Of a stretch of 64,000 nt of DNA, positions 43,790-56,995 are shown in pieces. The position numbers and the translations under genes are program-made. This DNA comes from Lactarius indigo. Taxonomy: Eukaryota; Basidiomycota; Agaricomycetes; Russulales; Russulaceae. The notes under the pieces are model-generated. The model was not told the origin of the DNA and searched no databases. It worked only from the letters and a program-made list of their open reading frames with translations. How positions within the stretch are numbered: the first letter of the stretch is position 1; every line of letters begins with the position of its first letter. The DNA lies in NCBI GenBank assembly GCA_025766275.1, contig JAFKAC010000040.1:62001-126000 (forward strand). The letters are read 5' to 3'.

Positions 43790-44015
43790 CCAGTCCTAGT
43801 ATACACCGTGACTGGAATGGTCGCTCGGTGACTCGAGTCGGACCTTTTTCAGGCCCTCATCGAGGCCTCACAAACCTCATCAATGGTAACCGAGGACAGG
43901 TTTCCCAGTCCGCTCAGTGGGCACCATTCAACGTACGTTTACTGTATTCCGCGCAAGAATCATGCGCGCATAATAGGGCGTAGGCTCAATATGCTGGGGA
44001 AATAGCTCGAGCAAC
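43790..44015 (+). pseudogene. SKN1-type relic, exons 12-13
   Basis: Matches the exon with RGQVSQSAQWAPFN and the following intron and exon start of the gene at 30477-33121. It is interrupted and frameless. It lies just upstream of DUF6535-2, as the relic at 36750 lies just upstream of DUF6535-1, so the same block was copied twice. Confidence 0.8.
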
Positions 44016-44644
44016 TGCAGCCTTCAAGTTCGTCCGCCCTGTGTCAAGGCTTTTCGAGTTGCGTTCTTAACGACGTTGCGACGTTGACAGCAATTTTGTT
44101 TCAAGTCGCTACCCATTCAGTGCTCCTGTTTACTGTCCGCCACTCTGATCAGTACCCTTGGCAGCCATCATCTGGTTCTCTTGCATCCCCTCCAACTGCG
44201 AGGCAGCATTGTTGGTCTGGCTCAATCGCCCCTGCTCTTTCTCGGGACCCAATGCGACCAAGTTTTGCTGACTGAGAGACGCTGACTGGTCAATGCTTCT
44301 CCTTTGTGACCACATACAAAGGGAAGGTCAATTCACCTATGGCGCATCACAAAACATTCACAGGGGCGAAAAGGGCTAGGGTCAAGGCTAGAGCACCCGG
44401 TCCTCTGCGCACACTGCTAGTATACTGCTGCTGCCCGCGGCTCGGCCCCACCTCGGCGACCTTGCTGCACAGTTCGCTCCCAGGCCTGAACGTACAATAT
44501 AAGTTCGCGTGTGCCTCCGTCCCAGGGGTGACTATCTATTGGCAAGCTGTCCCGCATTGCACACCCAGGTCACTTCCCCTCGCACCGGCACATACCCATC
44601 CGTCCGTGCAAGAAGAAGAGCAACCAGTAAACGACCAAAAAGCA

Positions 44645-47264
44645 ATGTCCCGCGGATTTGTCGCCCTCGCGGCGCTCACTGCGCTCCGCGCATACTACTA
44701 CCCTTCCTCGCTGGAGCTGCCCTTAGCAGTGCAGGAGCTAGGCTGGCGCCTCGGTGCGCTCACAGGGCTGCTTGACGCAGGGACGCCAACGACCGGCGGC
44801 CCCGCGGCGCTCGCGTCGTCCGCACGCGCGTTTGTCGTGCAGGAGTTCGACTACGTCATTGTCGGTGGCGGCACGGCGGGGCTCGTGCTCGCGGCGCGTC
44901 TCTCGGAGGACGAACACGTGCGCGTCGGCGTGCTCGAGGCGGGCGCGTACGTGCCTCCGGGCGCGGACCCGCGCATAGACTGGATCATCAACTACAGCCT
45001 GGTGTTTGGCGACCCGAATTACGACTGGAACTTGAAGAGCGTTCCGCAGGAGGGGCTCGGCGGGCGCATCGTGGATGAGACGGTGTCAGTACTTTCTTTT
45101 TCTTTTTTTACTGTTACTGATTTGTGTTTCAGTGGACGGGTACTGGGGGGCTCGAGCATGATCAACGACCTGCTCTGGCAGCGCCCTTCGCGCGAAGAGT
45201 TCGACGTGTGGGGCACGGAGCTCGGAAACGGCCCCACGTGGTCCTGGGACGCCCTCGAGCCGTACTATCGCAAGGCCGAAAACTGGACTGGCCCACCGAT
45301 CAAGACTCTTCCTGGCGGGAAGGTGGACCCGGCGTTGGGTGACAGGTTCGGCAGGGACGGACCCATGCAGATCAGCTACAACAACTATTACCCCGACCTG
45401 ATCGACGAGTCTGTCGCAGCCGCGAATGTCCTCGGAGTGCGCACGAACACCAATCCCGTATGTCCCTTCAAAACGCGTAGATTGGAGCGTAATGACCCCT
45501 ACCCGATAGGAAACCGGCAATGCCACTGGCTTCTTCACCCCTGCCAGAGCAGTCGACCCCAGATCGGGGACACGGTCCTCGGCGCTCACGGGATATTTCG
45601 AGCCAAATGCCAACAGGAAAAACCTCGTCGTACTGACTAGTGCAGAAGCCACAAAAGTGTTGTTTAAGCCCAGGAGAAAAGACAAGAAAGCGCCGCGAGT
45701 TGCTGAGGGCGTTGAGTTTGTGTCTAACGGAAACACGTACAGGGTGCACGCGAAGAAGGAAGTTATTGTGTCAGCAGGTATGGCCGCCCTTAAGGAGTGA
45801 TATACGGTCTTGACGCGCGACTCTCTTCAGGGACGTTCAAGACGCCTCAGCTCTTGGAACTCTCTGGGATCGGTGATAGGAGTCTGTTGAAGAGCCTCGG
45901 AATCGAAACCCTTATCGACCTCCCAGGCGTTGGGGAGAATCTGCTCGACCAGACATATACCCTGATCGACTACATTACGAAAGAACATGTCAAAACGCTT
46001 GGTAAGTCCCAATTGTCCCTGAAAAATCCTTCTCTCATGTACTGCATCATGAATAGATGAAATGCGCATCAACCCCACTTTTGCACAAGAGCAGATAGCC
46101 TTACAGTGCGTTCCTTTTCCCTCTCATGACTCGTGCATGGATACCAGAGTCCATGCGTAGCACGGCAACGGGCGCCGGGATCCTCACCTACGACACCGCG
46201 GCCACCGGAAGTATCCCACTTCAACCCGTCCTCACCAAGGAAGAGATAGAGCTACTCTCCTCTCTTATCCCGTCGCCCGTCTCCAGCGACCTTTCTCCCC
46301 TTCAGGCGGTTCAGTACCAGCTCCTCCGCAAATGGTTCGACGAGGGCGAGATCGGGTGGGCCGAGTTCTTGCTGCTTTCTGCCGGTGGTGCCGGATCGGT
46401 CCCAAGCCCCGACACGTCCTACGCGACGCCGATCGTCTTCCACCTGGTACGCGAACTTCAGCATTTCCATTCGCTGTCTGCGTCTTTAATTCCCATTATT
46501 TTCGTAGCATCCGTTCGCACGAGGCTCTGTAGTAAGTCCCTCCACAAACTCAGTTGATAACAGGTCTCAAGAACGAACAAAAATAGCACATCAACTCTTC
46601 TGACCCTCTCTCACCTCCCATCATCGACCCGAAATACTTTGGTCATAAATTCGGTACGTTCGACGTATTCCACGTCTGGGTGCCTAAACGCCATACCAAT
46701 CACAGACGTCGCTTTTCACGCCATCACCACCGCCTGGCTCCGCAAGTGGATGCACGCAGAGCCGATCAGCAAGCTCCTCGTCAAGGAAAATACCCCTGGA
46801 GAGGGCACCGTGAACACGTTCGACGAGTGGGCCGCCTATGCCCGCTCCAATGCCATCGTGAATTAGCATCCATCTCTTCGTCTGTCACATGCGCTTACTA
46901 TTCGTCATTGCCAGTCGACGTTCCACCCTATAGGAACGGCCGCGCTCGCGCCAGAGTACTTACGTGGTACGTCATGCTTCTTTCTTTCCTTCTCTACACG
47001 CCGGACGCTCAATTCGTTTTCTTTAGGTGTCGTCGCGCCCGACTTCAAAGTACACCGCACGGCCAACCTACGCGTCGTAGACGCGAGCGTCATTCCGCTG
47101 ACCTTCTCGGTGGCCCCGTTGGCGACCGTGTACGCAATTGCCGAAAAGGTGATCTAAATTTTCTATCATTTTCATCTCGGATCTCACACTCAGTGCAGGC
47201 TACGGATGTCATCAAGGCTGCGGGGAACGCGGACGGCGACGTCTTGAAAGATGAAATGAAATGA
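44645..47264 (+). CDS. GMC oxidoreductase (FAD-dependent, aryl-alcohol/glucose oxidase superfamily)
   Basis: FAD enzyme that oxidises alcohols or sugars; in basidiomycetes many supply H2O2 outside the cell. 673 aa over 12 exons from 44645 (MSRGFVALAALTALRAYYY, possible signal anchor). FAD site VIVGGGTAGL (about 71-80), GRVLGGSSMIND, SAGTFKTPQLLELSGIG (GMC signature 2) and C-terminal VVDASVIP are all present. The first catalytic His is in STFHPIGTA. The second, His or Asn in known members (xAHxQ), reads SVAPL, so Ala is there. The substrate is unknown. An in-frame extension back to 44306 exists but is not favoured. The second exon junction (donor gtcagt at 45085) was chosen to give GRVLGGSS. 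Confidence 0.9.
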
Positions 47265-47726
47265 AAAAGGGAGAGGTCCATATTCACAGATTCACAGATT
47301 CTTACGAGAGTGACAAAACAGATCACGACTGAGCATATTGTAACTGTAAATTCTATCAAGTATGAGATACATCGATTTGTCGTCGTCTTTCTCCACCAAG
47401 ATTCACGTTGATGAAAGCACAAGCGAGGTCGAAAAGTGGATCGGCAAGGGAAAAAGAAATGAGCCCGAAGTGGACTCACAAAGCAGCACCAAACTAGAAT
47501 GTGAATAAGTCCGTGCCGTCGTCACTCTGCATTAGTTGTCCGTTACATTCATACGTGAAAGCGATCAAAAAAAGTGTGGTGGTCAGATCATAAGACAGGG
47601 CAAAAGCAATAAATGAAACCGAGTAGCGGGATAATGGTATGGTGTACAAAGGTATCCACGGGGTAAAACAAAAAAAAAAAGTAATGCATGCCCAAAAGAG
47701 ACAGAAAGCGTGTGTGCGATCTCGTC
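47265..47726. other. 3' spacer between convergent genes
   Basis: No gene; an A-rich run near 47670-47680. It separates the GMC stop from the stop of the Git1-like gene. Confidence 0.5.
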
Positions 47727-50700
47727 AAGGGGGGATTTCGGGCACAGGTGGTATTTCTGGTGCGCGGGCAACAGTACCTGGCCTCTGCAACTTCCGTTTC
47801 TGCTGTTGGCGCTCACGCTGTTCCTGTTCTGCCTGCACCGTCGCCAAGATCCGCAGCTGCTGCGCGATGAAGTCGGACGTGTTCGGTCTATCGCATCATC
47901 ATCGCTTCAGCGTAAGGCGGACACGTATTGTCAGAAGAAGTAGAAAACCTACCGCATCCGGAGAATCCGCATGATGATTTCTCCGCTACCGACCTCTTTC
48001 TCCTCCTTTTTCTCTCGCTTACGGTCTTTGATGGTCCCGAGATTCCGTTGTGAATACACGCTCTTGGCGCGCTTCTTGATCGATGGCGACGCGCGGAGGG
48101 TCTGCTGCATCATGCGAACACATTCTTCCATCAGCATGTCCCTGGCAGATACAACGCTGTCAGCCGAGTATAAACAAAAGGCACAGCATTAAGAACGTAC
48201 GTGTTCCAGTCATAGTACAGCCGAATAGAGACGACGTCGCGGTACTTTTGGTTCTGGAGATTCTCGAGTGGGACAGGTCCTTCTCCGCCGGCATAAAAGT
48301 AATCTCGTAAGAACTACAATCGGGTCATCATCTTTTGGATGCGCGATTCAAAAAGAAAACGTGCCTTGAGCCACTTGAAGACGATATCCACCTCTTTATC
48401 CGTCAGCGGCTTCATGTCGCTCGACATCTCCGACAGTGGCGGGATCAACAAACTCTCGATGGTCGCCAAGATGTCCTTCCACACCCGCGTCATGACCATC
48501 TCCTTCGTCGAGTCGCTGAGGTAAGTATTCAGCGTTTGGAGATTCGCATCAAAGTAGTCGAACAGCGCGACGATGGCCTGTTCCAACTCGATATCGGAGA
48601 GCTCTCCAGGCTTGAAGCGCGGTTTCTCCTCTGAGGGAAGCGGGATCTGAACCTCCGAGGAATTGCTTCCGAGCGCTGAGCGATAAAGGGCGGTGACGTT
48701 CCCGAGTGCCTTGTTGTAGTCTAGCTTCGAGTCTCCCTTGACAAGGGACTTCAGAACATTACGGGAAAGGGACTGGCGGATGAACGGGGACATCTAGATG
48801 AAATGTTAACGATTTGCGTACCCATACATACGCGCGACACAAAACCATACATACCTTGTCGATGAATATCCGGACCATATCACCCTCGCTACGCTTCAGA
48901 GAACGGAAAGCACGGCCAAAGTAGAACTGGATGTCGTCCTTCTCGCCTTCCATACTCACTCGTAGAAGGATGCGCCCGCTTGTATCGAGATTGAGCCACA
49001 AGTCGTGCACGAGGAAATCGCCAAATCGCTTCGGGTCCAGGCAGATGTACTCTCTTCCGGCCGTGTCATGCTTGCCTACCAGCGCACGATCGCGAACGCT
49101 GACCATGAGCCAAAGGGGCTTCTCCACGGAGATATCGAAGGTCTCTTCCCCTGCAATAACATCAAGAACTGTACCGCGACGAAAACGCAAGAGGGAGACG
49201 TACATCGAGGATTGAGGGTTTCGTATATCGTCCGCGTCTTCGCTACGCGATGGCCGTCTTGGTCGCTGAGCGTTACAAACGTGTCTAGTGTTGAAGATGG
49301 GCTGCTGTCCAACGGGACAAGATCCTCGGCCATAACGACCTTGACGGTAAACAAGAAACGTGGGCTATCGTTCTTGCTCGGTACGGGTGGCGCGTGTGCT
49401 TCGATGACTTCCGTGAACTTGTCCGCTTGTATTTGGTTATACATATTATCCAGCAGCTTTCGTGCACCGTCGACATTATTCAACTTGACGCAAGATACGG
49501 GCAGGAAGTTGAATGGCTCGATCTTCTTCTCGCCTTGAGCCAGTTGCTTTGCTCGTTCGATCCAGGCAGAAGACTTTTGTGGCTGGAGGAAGTCCGTTGG
49601 TCTAGGATACATCTCGGTCATGAAAAGCTCTTCGATGCCTCTGCAGTACTGTTCGATGGCCTTATTAATGGTCTATGAAAGCGCGGTCATCAGAGATCGC
49701 CCCCAGTATCGTCGTACAAACCCACTTTGGCAAGACTGGTGAAGAACCGCGCTTCTTGGTATTCGTCAGACCATTCCAAGTCTTGCAAGAAAGTGATTGG
49801 GCTTCGCAGAGAGTCAAAGAGATCGACAATCGAGGAACTGAATCCGTCCGGCCCTTCCGATTCGAACTTGAAACGGTTTTTCAGAACAAATCACGTGTCG
49901 TCTGACGAGGAACTAACCTTGTCTGCTGCGATCGCCTAGTAGCGCTTGCATCAGCAGAATGTACGGTGGTCAAGGCTACGCAAACCCACCGCCTGCACCC
50001 ATTGTGTTGTCTTATTGTCAGTGTCGATGAGCCACTGTCGGACATACGGCTCGAAGAACCCCCCAACGTCGAATCCGGTCGGGTGGCTGATTTCACGAAC
50101 GCGGTCATGATCTCGTCTCGGTCCAAGATCTCATAAAAATGGCTCACTCTGGACAAAAGGCCTCGAACATGCCCAACATGGTCTTCGTTCGCCGGTATAG
50201 GGAGAAAATATCTTGTATGGGCACATCTGGCGTCGGGCCATTCATCGAGCCCTCAAAGAGTTTCTTCTTCGATGTTTCGAGATCGTCCAGGAACAGTGGG
50301 ATCGTCGCCTCCACATATAGAGAGACCAGATCAACGCCAATTGGCTCTCCCCCGCCCATCGGAACGTGTTGCAAGATCGGTTCCGGGAAGCGCTTGTCCA
50401 GCGCCTTTGGATACTTCTCGAGGTCGTCTGTCATCAAAAGGAGCGGAAGTGCACGGTTCACACCGGGAGTGGCTTGCAGCTCCTGAGTCCGAAGCTGGTA
50501 CCAATGAGCCGAGAGCATGCGCACGCGCTCCTTGACATCTTGCACGCGCGCGACGATGTCAACGTCGAAGCGCTCGAGCAAGCCTGTTTCCCTGACTTGT
50601 GTCAGTACGTCGATATACGGTAGGACGTCGTCCTTCTTCAGGTCAGGCAGGGCGTCCATAACATGGTACACTGAGGCCAGGAAGGCACTAACGAGTCCAC

Positions 50701-52617
50701 CATACACGTTAATTAGGTATTCGGCCTGCGCAAGGTCAGAGTCGTCGCTCGGGCGAGGATGCAAGGACGCACGCACATCACTAATCGGCCATTTAGCATA
50801 ACTTATCTCGTGCATGACCTTGGCAATACCCCCAAGTGCTTCTGGTACGCAATCCAAGGGCACTTCGTTACGTTCGTACAATTGTTTGATTAGGTCCAAA
50901 AAGCATGCTGCGCGGTAAGGCTGCGAGATTCTCCACCGCAAGGCGCACTCATTGATGAGCTCTATATGGGGGGACGACAAGATGCCAAGCGACACTTGAT
51001 CGTCATCGTTGACGTTTGGGTCGTGCATCGCCGCGAGGTCTGCTTCGAGACATAGCTCCAGGAGACGTTTGTAATACTTCTTAGGATTCGGTGGAATGTA
51101 TGTGAAATTGTGCCCCACTTTGACCTCTTCGTCGTCTTCCTCGGCTTCGAAATCTGCGTCGGTGAGGTTTTGTGAGAGCGCAACAACAGACCTCCGGCTG
51201 CTCATAGAAGCGCTGCGCCCGGTTACTGGCCGTATAGAGGATCGTTTAGGTAACACATCGTTCGGTGTTGACTTGGCGAGTTCGGGGTTGAATTGAACTA
51301 TAACGACCATGAGTTGCGAGAGGTGGGATGTCTCGAGGGTCTTCCAGAACTGCCACGCCCCTTCGGAGTCAAAGTCTTCTCGACACCCAGGGAACGGTTC
51401 GTTAGCGGCAATGTTTTTCAGACATGTCTACAGACCGAAATCAGGAACTGGACTGAGACGGGGAAAAAATAAATCATCATCGGCGCACTTTGAGGTCTAA
51501 CAGCGCGGCCTGGGAATATACCATTTTCAGCTCGAACGAGGGCAGGGACTAAGCGCAGACGTACCCGCTCGGTGCATACACTCTTTAGTTTGTCGACCTC
51601 GGGCTGGAGGAGGTCGGGACGGATCTGGAATAGTCTGGATACAATGTTGACCATCGGCATGTCGGCGATGTTTGCGCCGACTCCAGGTGATGAGACAACA
51701 GAATCGCGCTGGGACGTCGAGGAGGAATCGTAGCCAGAGTCGCTGTGCGTCTGGGCCACCGGGGCGAGCTTGGCAGCATACACATCGAGGCGGGCAATCA
51801 ACTCTGGAGAGACATGGCTGACGCTGCGCAAGAGCTCGCGCAGGAGCTTGACGAATTGGACGATGTGGTTGTTCAGTTCGACGTTCCACTTGCCGTCCGC
51901 GGTGAGCGTTGGGTCCTTCCTGAGGACGCTCGTCGCGTGTGTCGCGAACAGAAGGATAAGTTCTTCGATCTTGCGGTTTTCCTTCATCTGTCGGCGGAAT
52001 GTCTCGACTTTGAACTGGACATAGAAGGCGGCCATCGTTCTTCGGAGGAGCTGGTCCGAATAACTGTCAAGACGGTTAGCAGGAAGCGAGTGAGAGTGGC
52101 ACGAAAGGGGTGGCACGTACGCAGGGTCCTTACCCATGGCGATGTTCTCTAGTCTCTGTTCTAGCACCTTGACGAGTTTCTCCGGGAATTTGACGTTCTT
52201 GCTTCCATCGCGGGCGGTAACGTCGCGGAAGACATCGCCTATCGAGGTAATCGAGTGGGAGATGGCGCCGGAGATGCGGGACGAGTGCTCGCGCTCCTTT
52301 TCCTTTTCCTTCTCCTTTTCCCGTGGGGTATCGCCGTTGCTGCTGCTAGCCAAGTTGGTGGGTTTAGGGAGGACGAGGTAGCTCAGGTACCTGCGGTTTA
52401 TTTCCGTCAGGGCAATCGCTGCAGTGGAGGAACCCGGGGCATGGACAAGATCTTACGCGACTCGGAGAACGAAGCTGCACGGCAGAGTCATGAGCAGGAT
52501 GCGCACTCGTGCAAAAAGCTAGGACACGCACTTGAACAAATCTTCATCTGCGACACGATGTTTCGACTTGCGTCGCTCGTGTGAATATGTGGAACTAGCG
52601 ACGCTCCTGCGCGACAT
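47727..52617 (-). CDS. Git1-like protein with MUN/MHD regions and a C2 domain
   Basis: Large cytoplasmic scaffold, probably more than 1,300 aa, related to fission yeast Git1 (glucose/cAMP signalling) and Munc13-type MUN proteins by family. ATG at 52617 starts MSRRSVASSTYSHERRKSKHR; the next two small 5' exons are uncertain. Readable core: VKFPEKLVKVLEQRLENIA, then KDPAYSDQLLRRTM across an intron, a long helical MUN/MHD part (50144-52050), then a C2 domain (49100-49330) with FTVKVVMAEDLVPLD and LDTFVTLSDQDG, where Asp residues sit at the expected Ca-binding loops, then an MHD2-like helical part (48314-48793). It ends after TSDFIAQQLRILATVQ at 47727. The C-terminal intron at about 47883-47950 was placed to give RILRMRPNTSDF. 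Confidence 0.83.
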
Positions 52618-52829
52618 ACTGTACCGAAAATCTAATCGATATTTCGGCCTCCAGCTGGGTGAGGGTCTGGATGGGAGCACAAGGATGGAGAGCAAAGGAT
52701 GAGGACGTGGCCAAGAATGGATAATTAGGGACGACGGGACAACGGGTCTGTCTCAGCTCTTCAATTGGCGTCATCCCTATTTATGGAAATCTGTTCACAC
52801 GCTGGTTAAATTATGCATTATCTACTCTA

Positions 52830-55804
52830 TTATAACTCGTCGTGCTTATTCGGCGCCGATGATGGCTTGGCCGGTTCATCCGTCTCCTGAGGGTCCTGCG
52901 TCGAACTACTGCTGCTGCTGCTGCTTGTGCTGCTAGTTGTCTTCGGCCGCGCGCGTGGGGGCTTCTTCTGCACCAGGCGCTGCAGCTGTGTCTCCAGTAC
53001 CTTGGCGCGTTTGCGCATCTCCGCCGTCTCGAGAACCGGATCGTGGTTCATAGGTACGCCCTTCTGCTTCTCTACCCACTCGTTAAGCCATTTCTCGTGT
53101 TCCTTGAGCGTCTTTTCGAGCTCGTCCAGCTCCTCCTTGGTATATCGTCCTGTGGTCCCCGCCTTCTCTTCCTCAGTGAGATTCGTGAGCGCGTCAGTAA
53201 GGAAAATGCGGGTCTGCCAGTTCCACATCTGGCTGATATTCAACGCTTGCGGGAACTCCTCTATCTCTTTAACTCGGTGCACAATCGGTCGTTCCAGTGC
53301 CCTGATCAGAGTGCGAATCAAAAAGTCAGCATCACGTCTACGCAAGACAATCACGCACTCTAGTGACGAGCGCTTCTCTACAAAGTCCTTCGTTTGCGCT
53401 TCGTCCGCGTGCGTGTTGAACCAGTTCGACACTTCTTTCAACTGCCGCCCTATGGCTCGCCGCTCCGAATCTTGCGAATACTTGACGAACGTGTGCTGGC
53501 TGTCACTATCGAGCAAATCGCGCAATTTGTACATGTATCCCTCGAGAATATTCCGCTGTTCCTCTCGGGCGGCGATCGCAGCCTCTTCCGCTTCCATCTT
53601 GATCAAGCTATGCAAATGTCTGAGCCTCACAAGGGCCACCTGCGAGAAGAGGCTTACCGTTGCCGCGCTTCACGCTTCTGCTCGAGCCCCATCGGTGCGA
53701 CGGACGTAAACTTGACGGTCACGTTCAGAGGGATAGTGATGTCTTTTGGCGTCGCCGCGGCTTTGGTTGCCTTGGGTGCGACAGAAGACGAAGACGAAGA
53801 CGCCTCTGCGTCAGCGGTCGAGGTTGACCCATCCTCCGCGGGCGAGTCACCAAATAATCCCTTGAGCTTTCCTGCGCGTACAAATCAGCAACAGTAATTC
53901 ACCGCGGAACGACGAGCAGACGCACCGGCGATAGAATCATCTTTAAGCTCTGCATATGCAACAGCCTCTGGCACGGACACAAAGCCTGACTCTGAGAACA
54001 AGATGGTAGCCTTGATGATGGGGTCGACACCGCCCGCCTCAGTGATATTAGCGAGTGCCTCTTTGACGCCTGAGATACGCGCATCGAGTAAATCGGCGGG
54101 GAAATCACCCGACGGCGCTTCCTTGTACGAAAACGCCAGTGAAAAGTCGCTACTGCGTCTGAACGTGACCGTCTTGCGCGTGCCTGTCCGCGAGCCCCTC
54201 GCAAATGCTGTCGACGTGATCGTGCGCGGGCGCACACCGGGTGCGTCCACGCTCTTGTGCTCGGCAAGGTAGGATACTTGGATGTCATACGGAGCGATGT
54301 CTGAGAGTTTGATGTTCTTTGTGCGGAACTGCCGGGAGAGTGATGCGCCGTGTAGAGCGGCACCGAGAACAGCGGCTTCATCGGAATTCACATTCATGGC
54401 GAGTTTGTCTCTGAAGGATTCGGTTATTGACAGTCATGAAAGTACACGTAGTGAACGTACTCTCCCACGGCAGCTGCTAGCGCCGCCCTTACCATTGGTA
54501 TCCGCGTCGCTCCACCCGCCAATATAACAGAGTCGATATCAGCCTATCAGCGCTACTTTAGCGTGTTGCTCACGTCGCAAAGGCCGAATACATACCAAAG
54601 TCAAGTTGGCGTTATCCAAGGCGTCGAAAATAGGCCGCACAAACCGGTCTTTCATGTCTGCGCAAGCAACTTCGAACGCCTGGCGCGTCACTTTCGCGCT
54701 AAAGTCGATGTCACCTAAAACGCTTTCCACCTTTTTTTTTTCATAGAGTCAGCGATACCCTTTTTCCAAACGCCACGTGAACACGCACCCGCGCAGACGC
54801 CTCGGTGTTGGCGCTCAGGATAGCTTTGACGCGATCAGCCTCCTTCCACAACTTCATCATGGCCTTGGGGTCCTCGCGGATCGCCACGCCGTGCTTCTGC
54901 TCAAACTTCTCCACGAGAATCTCGCGCAGCCTTCGGTCGAGCTCCGTGCCGCCAGCGAGCCGGTCATACCCGACGCCATTGACCGTGATGAGTGTCCCAG
55001 TGTCCTTCTTCCCCTTCGCCTGGCTCTGCGCGGAGAATGTGACAACAGTCGCGCGCGTACTGGCCGCGCCAGCGTCGTACACAATGTGGCGCTCGGGCGC
55101 GTCGGCGGTGAACTGGCGCGTCATGGCGTAGTTCACCGCGACGGCGGCACCGTCATTCACGAGCGCGAGCAGACGCAGCCCTGCGAGCTCAACGGCATCC
55201 GCAATCGCGTCGCGCTCAAACTGCGCGTAGAACGGCGGCACCGTCACGACGACGTCCTGCACGCGCTCGCCTGCCGCGTCCTCCGCGAGCGAGCGTACGT
55301 ATGCGAACTGCATCGCGACGAGCTCCTCGACGTCCCACGTCGCCGCATCCGCGCCGTCCCCCCTGGGGACGGCGGCCGTGAACCGCGAAGACGGCACGAG
55401 GGCGGGCGGGGCGAAGCTGGAGTAGTAGGTGGCGACCTCGGCGTTCGCGGGAACACCAAGGAGGTACTTGAGGGAGTTGTACGAGTCCTTGGGGAAGCGC
55501 GTGGCCTGTCATCGGTCAAAAAGTCGTGTCCCAGGTTGGCCATGCAAAGACCGCAACGTACAATGTTAAAGGCATCCTGGCCAAACAAGCGTTCGCCGTT
55601 TTTCCAGGCGACCGAGGACCGAATCTTTCGTTTTGAGTCTTTGTTGAGGAGGACGTCGAATGGCATGCCGGGTTTCATGAGGGACGCCTTGATAAAGTCC
55701 GAGCCATAGTCGATGGCCAAGACTGAGGTCGCGAGTGCGGTGGAAGAAAGGAGAGAGATGGCGAGGAATGAGAGGAACGCCAACCTCTGGAAAAAGGCGT
55801 TCAT
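52830..55804 (-). CDS. LHS1: ER lumenal HSP70-like chaperone (GRP170 family)
   Basis: Large Hsp70-type protein of the ER lumen; a nucleotide exchange factor for BiP and holdase in protein import and folding. 888 aa; exons 55562-55804, 54789-55505, 54596-54730, 54461-54543, 53926-54410, 53658-53871, 52830-53619. Signal peptide MNAFFQRLAFLSFLAISLLSSTALA, then ATSVLAIDYGSDFIKASL (nucleotide-binding phosphate-1 loop), the DAGAASTRATV phosphate-2-type motif, VILAGGATRIPMV, an acidic Ser-rich loop, a long helical C-terminal region (LIKMEAEEAAIAAREEQ) and a terminal HDEL retention signal. The 38-nt intron before RHLHSLIK is short but restores the frame. Confidence 0.95.
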
Positions 55805-56063
55805 TTTTGGTGGTTTTGCTCAGAGTCGTGGCGAAGGCATTGACTGATGGCGATCGTGACCTGCTTTAATTGGCGCAACGTGTTCGCCACGTCACGTCCA
55901 TCTTATCTTATCACTGAGACTGAACCATATTGTAACCTCAATACGGGACTGAGACCCATCAGTGTAATGTACTGTGCTGCATAAATGGGGAGTCTTCCTT
56001 CTCATTTATAGCGGTATTATGGTGCAGGCCAGCACCGTTAGCTCTGTAATTTCGTCTTGCACC

Positions 56064-56270
56064 ATGTCCCTATTTCCACAATCTTTACTTTCTCTCCTCT
56101 TGTTGCTCCTCTGCGCAAGCTACGCTCTTTGTGATCCTCTGCTCCTTGACCCGCAATTCCCGCCTGCACCGCGTGGACTTGACTATCTGCTTGCGAATCA
56201 TACTGACCGCGATCCTGACCTGATTGGGCAACGTGTTCGTCACTTATCGCTGAGACTGTCACGTGCGTGA
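56064..56270 (+). pseudogene. Amidase A-family relic with internal deletion
   Basis: Starts like the two genes downstream (MSLFPQSLLSLLLLLLCASYALCDPL signal peptide, with the same promoter sequence upstream). It then jumps directly into QFPPAPRGLDYLLANHTD, which corresponds to QFPPAQRADLIVPLTTLANNTG from exon 6 of the intact copies. Everything between and after is missing. Confidence 0.75.
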
Positions 56271-56995
56271 CCAACCCAAACGAGTGACGTCACCGGCTCG
56301 CATTGCCACTTCCTGAAACAATGGGAAAGGTTCGTTACAGCCATAGGCCACAACGTCTGGGTTGGATTTCACATCTATCCAGAATAGAAGAAAGATACTT
56401 CCGTCAAAGGCTATAACAATCGATCGTGACAAACTGCATGCCAACTTCGGTAGCACAGAAGAAGACCCCGAAAACGTCAGATTTTTGTACCTTTGGAAAC
56501 ATTTTCCATCACCTTTCCTCTACCTTGCACCTGAGAAAGAACCGGAATGGAATGATATCTGCTTAGTGGTCGTCTTGGAAGATGGATACGACAGAGCAGC
56601 GCTCGAACAGGAGCCTATTGTGGAACTCTCTGAATCATACACGACTGTTTTTACTCCGGGGATTTGGGTCAAATACCATCGATCAGCGAAAATAGTTTGT
56701 AATCTCCAGCTTTTCGTGGCCTCAATCCTGAAATACTTTGCGTCGTCCAATGCCAGAGAAACGTGTCAGTGAAACGCGTCTCATTTGAGCATACAGCTGC
56801 ATACGGTGCTGGACGAATGGGGAATATTTCTCTGGTTACCAGATAGTCTGCACCGTCGGTCTCCTCCCCTTTCTCCCCCGCGGCTCTGCCCTCAATTTAA
56901 TTCCTTCCCTACTTATTTATAGTGTCTAGGCGCCGATATGGTGCTAGTCCACATCGTCAGCTCTGGATTTCGTCCTGCACCAGGAAAAGTTCGCC
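56271..56995. other. Spacer with promoter of amidase A-1
   Basis: Holds a 136-codon plus-strand frame (56362-56772) that I cannot match to a family and do not call. The last 250 bp (from aatgccagagaaacgtgtc at about 56749) recur before the second copy at 59876-60070, so they are duplicated promoter. Confidence 0.5.

Noticed and set aside
44306..44644. N-terminal extension of the GMC gene to 44306
   Set aside because: The added sequence is low-similarity and would place the FAD motif about 190 residues in; the ATG at 44645 gives a usual N-terminus.
56362..56772. 136-codon plus-strand open frame between amidase relic and copy 1
   Set aside because: No family features, no splice partners, and its end runs into the duplicated promoter.
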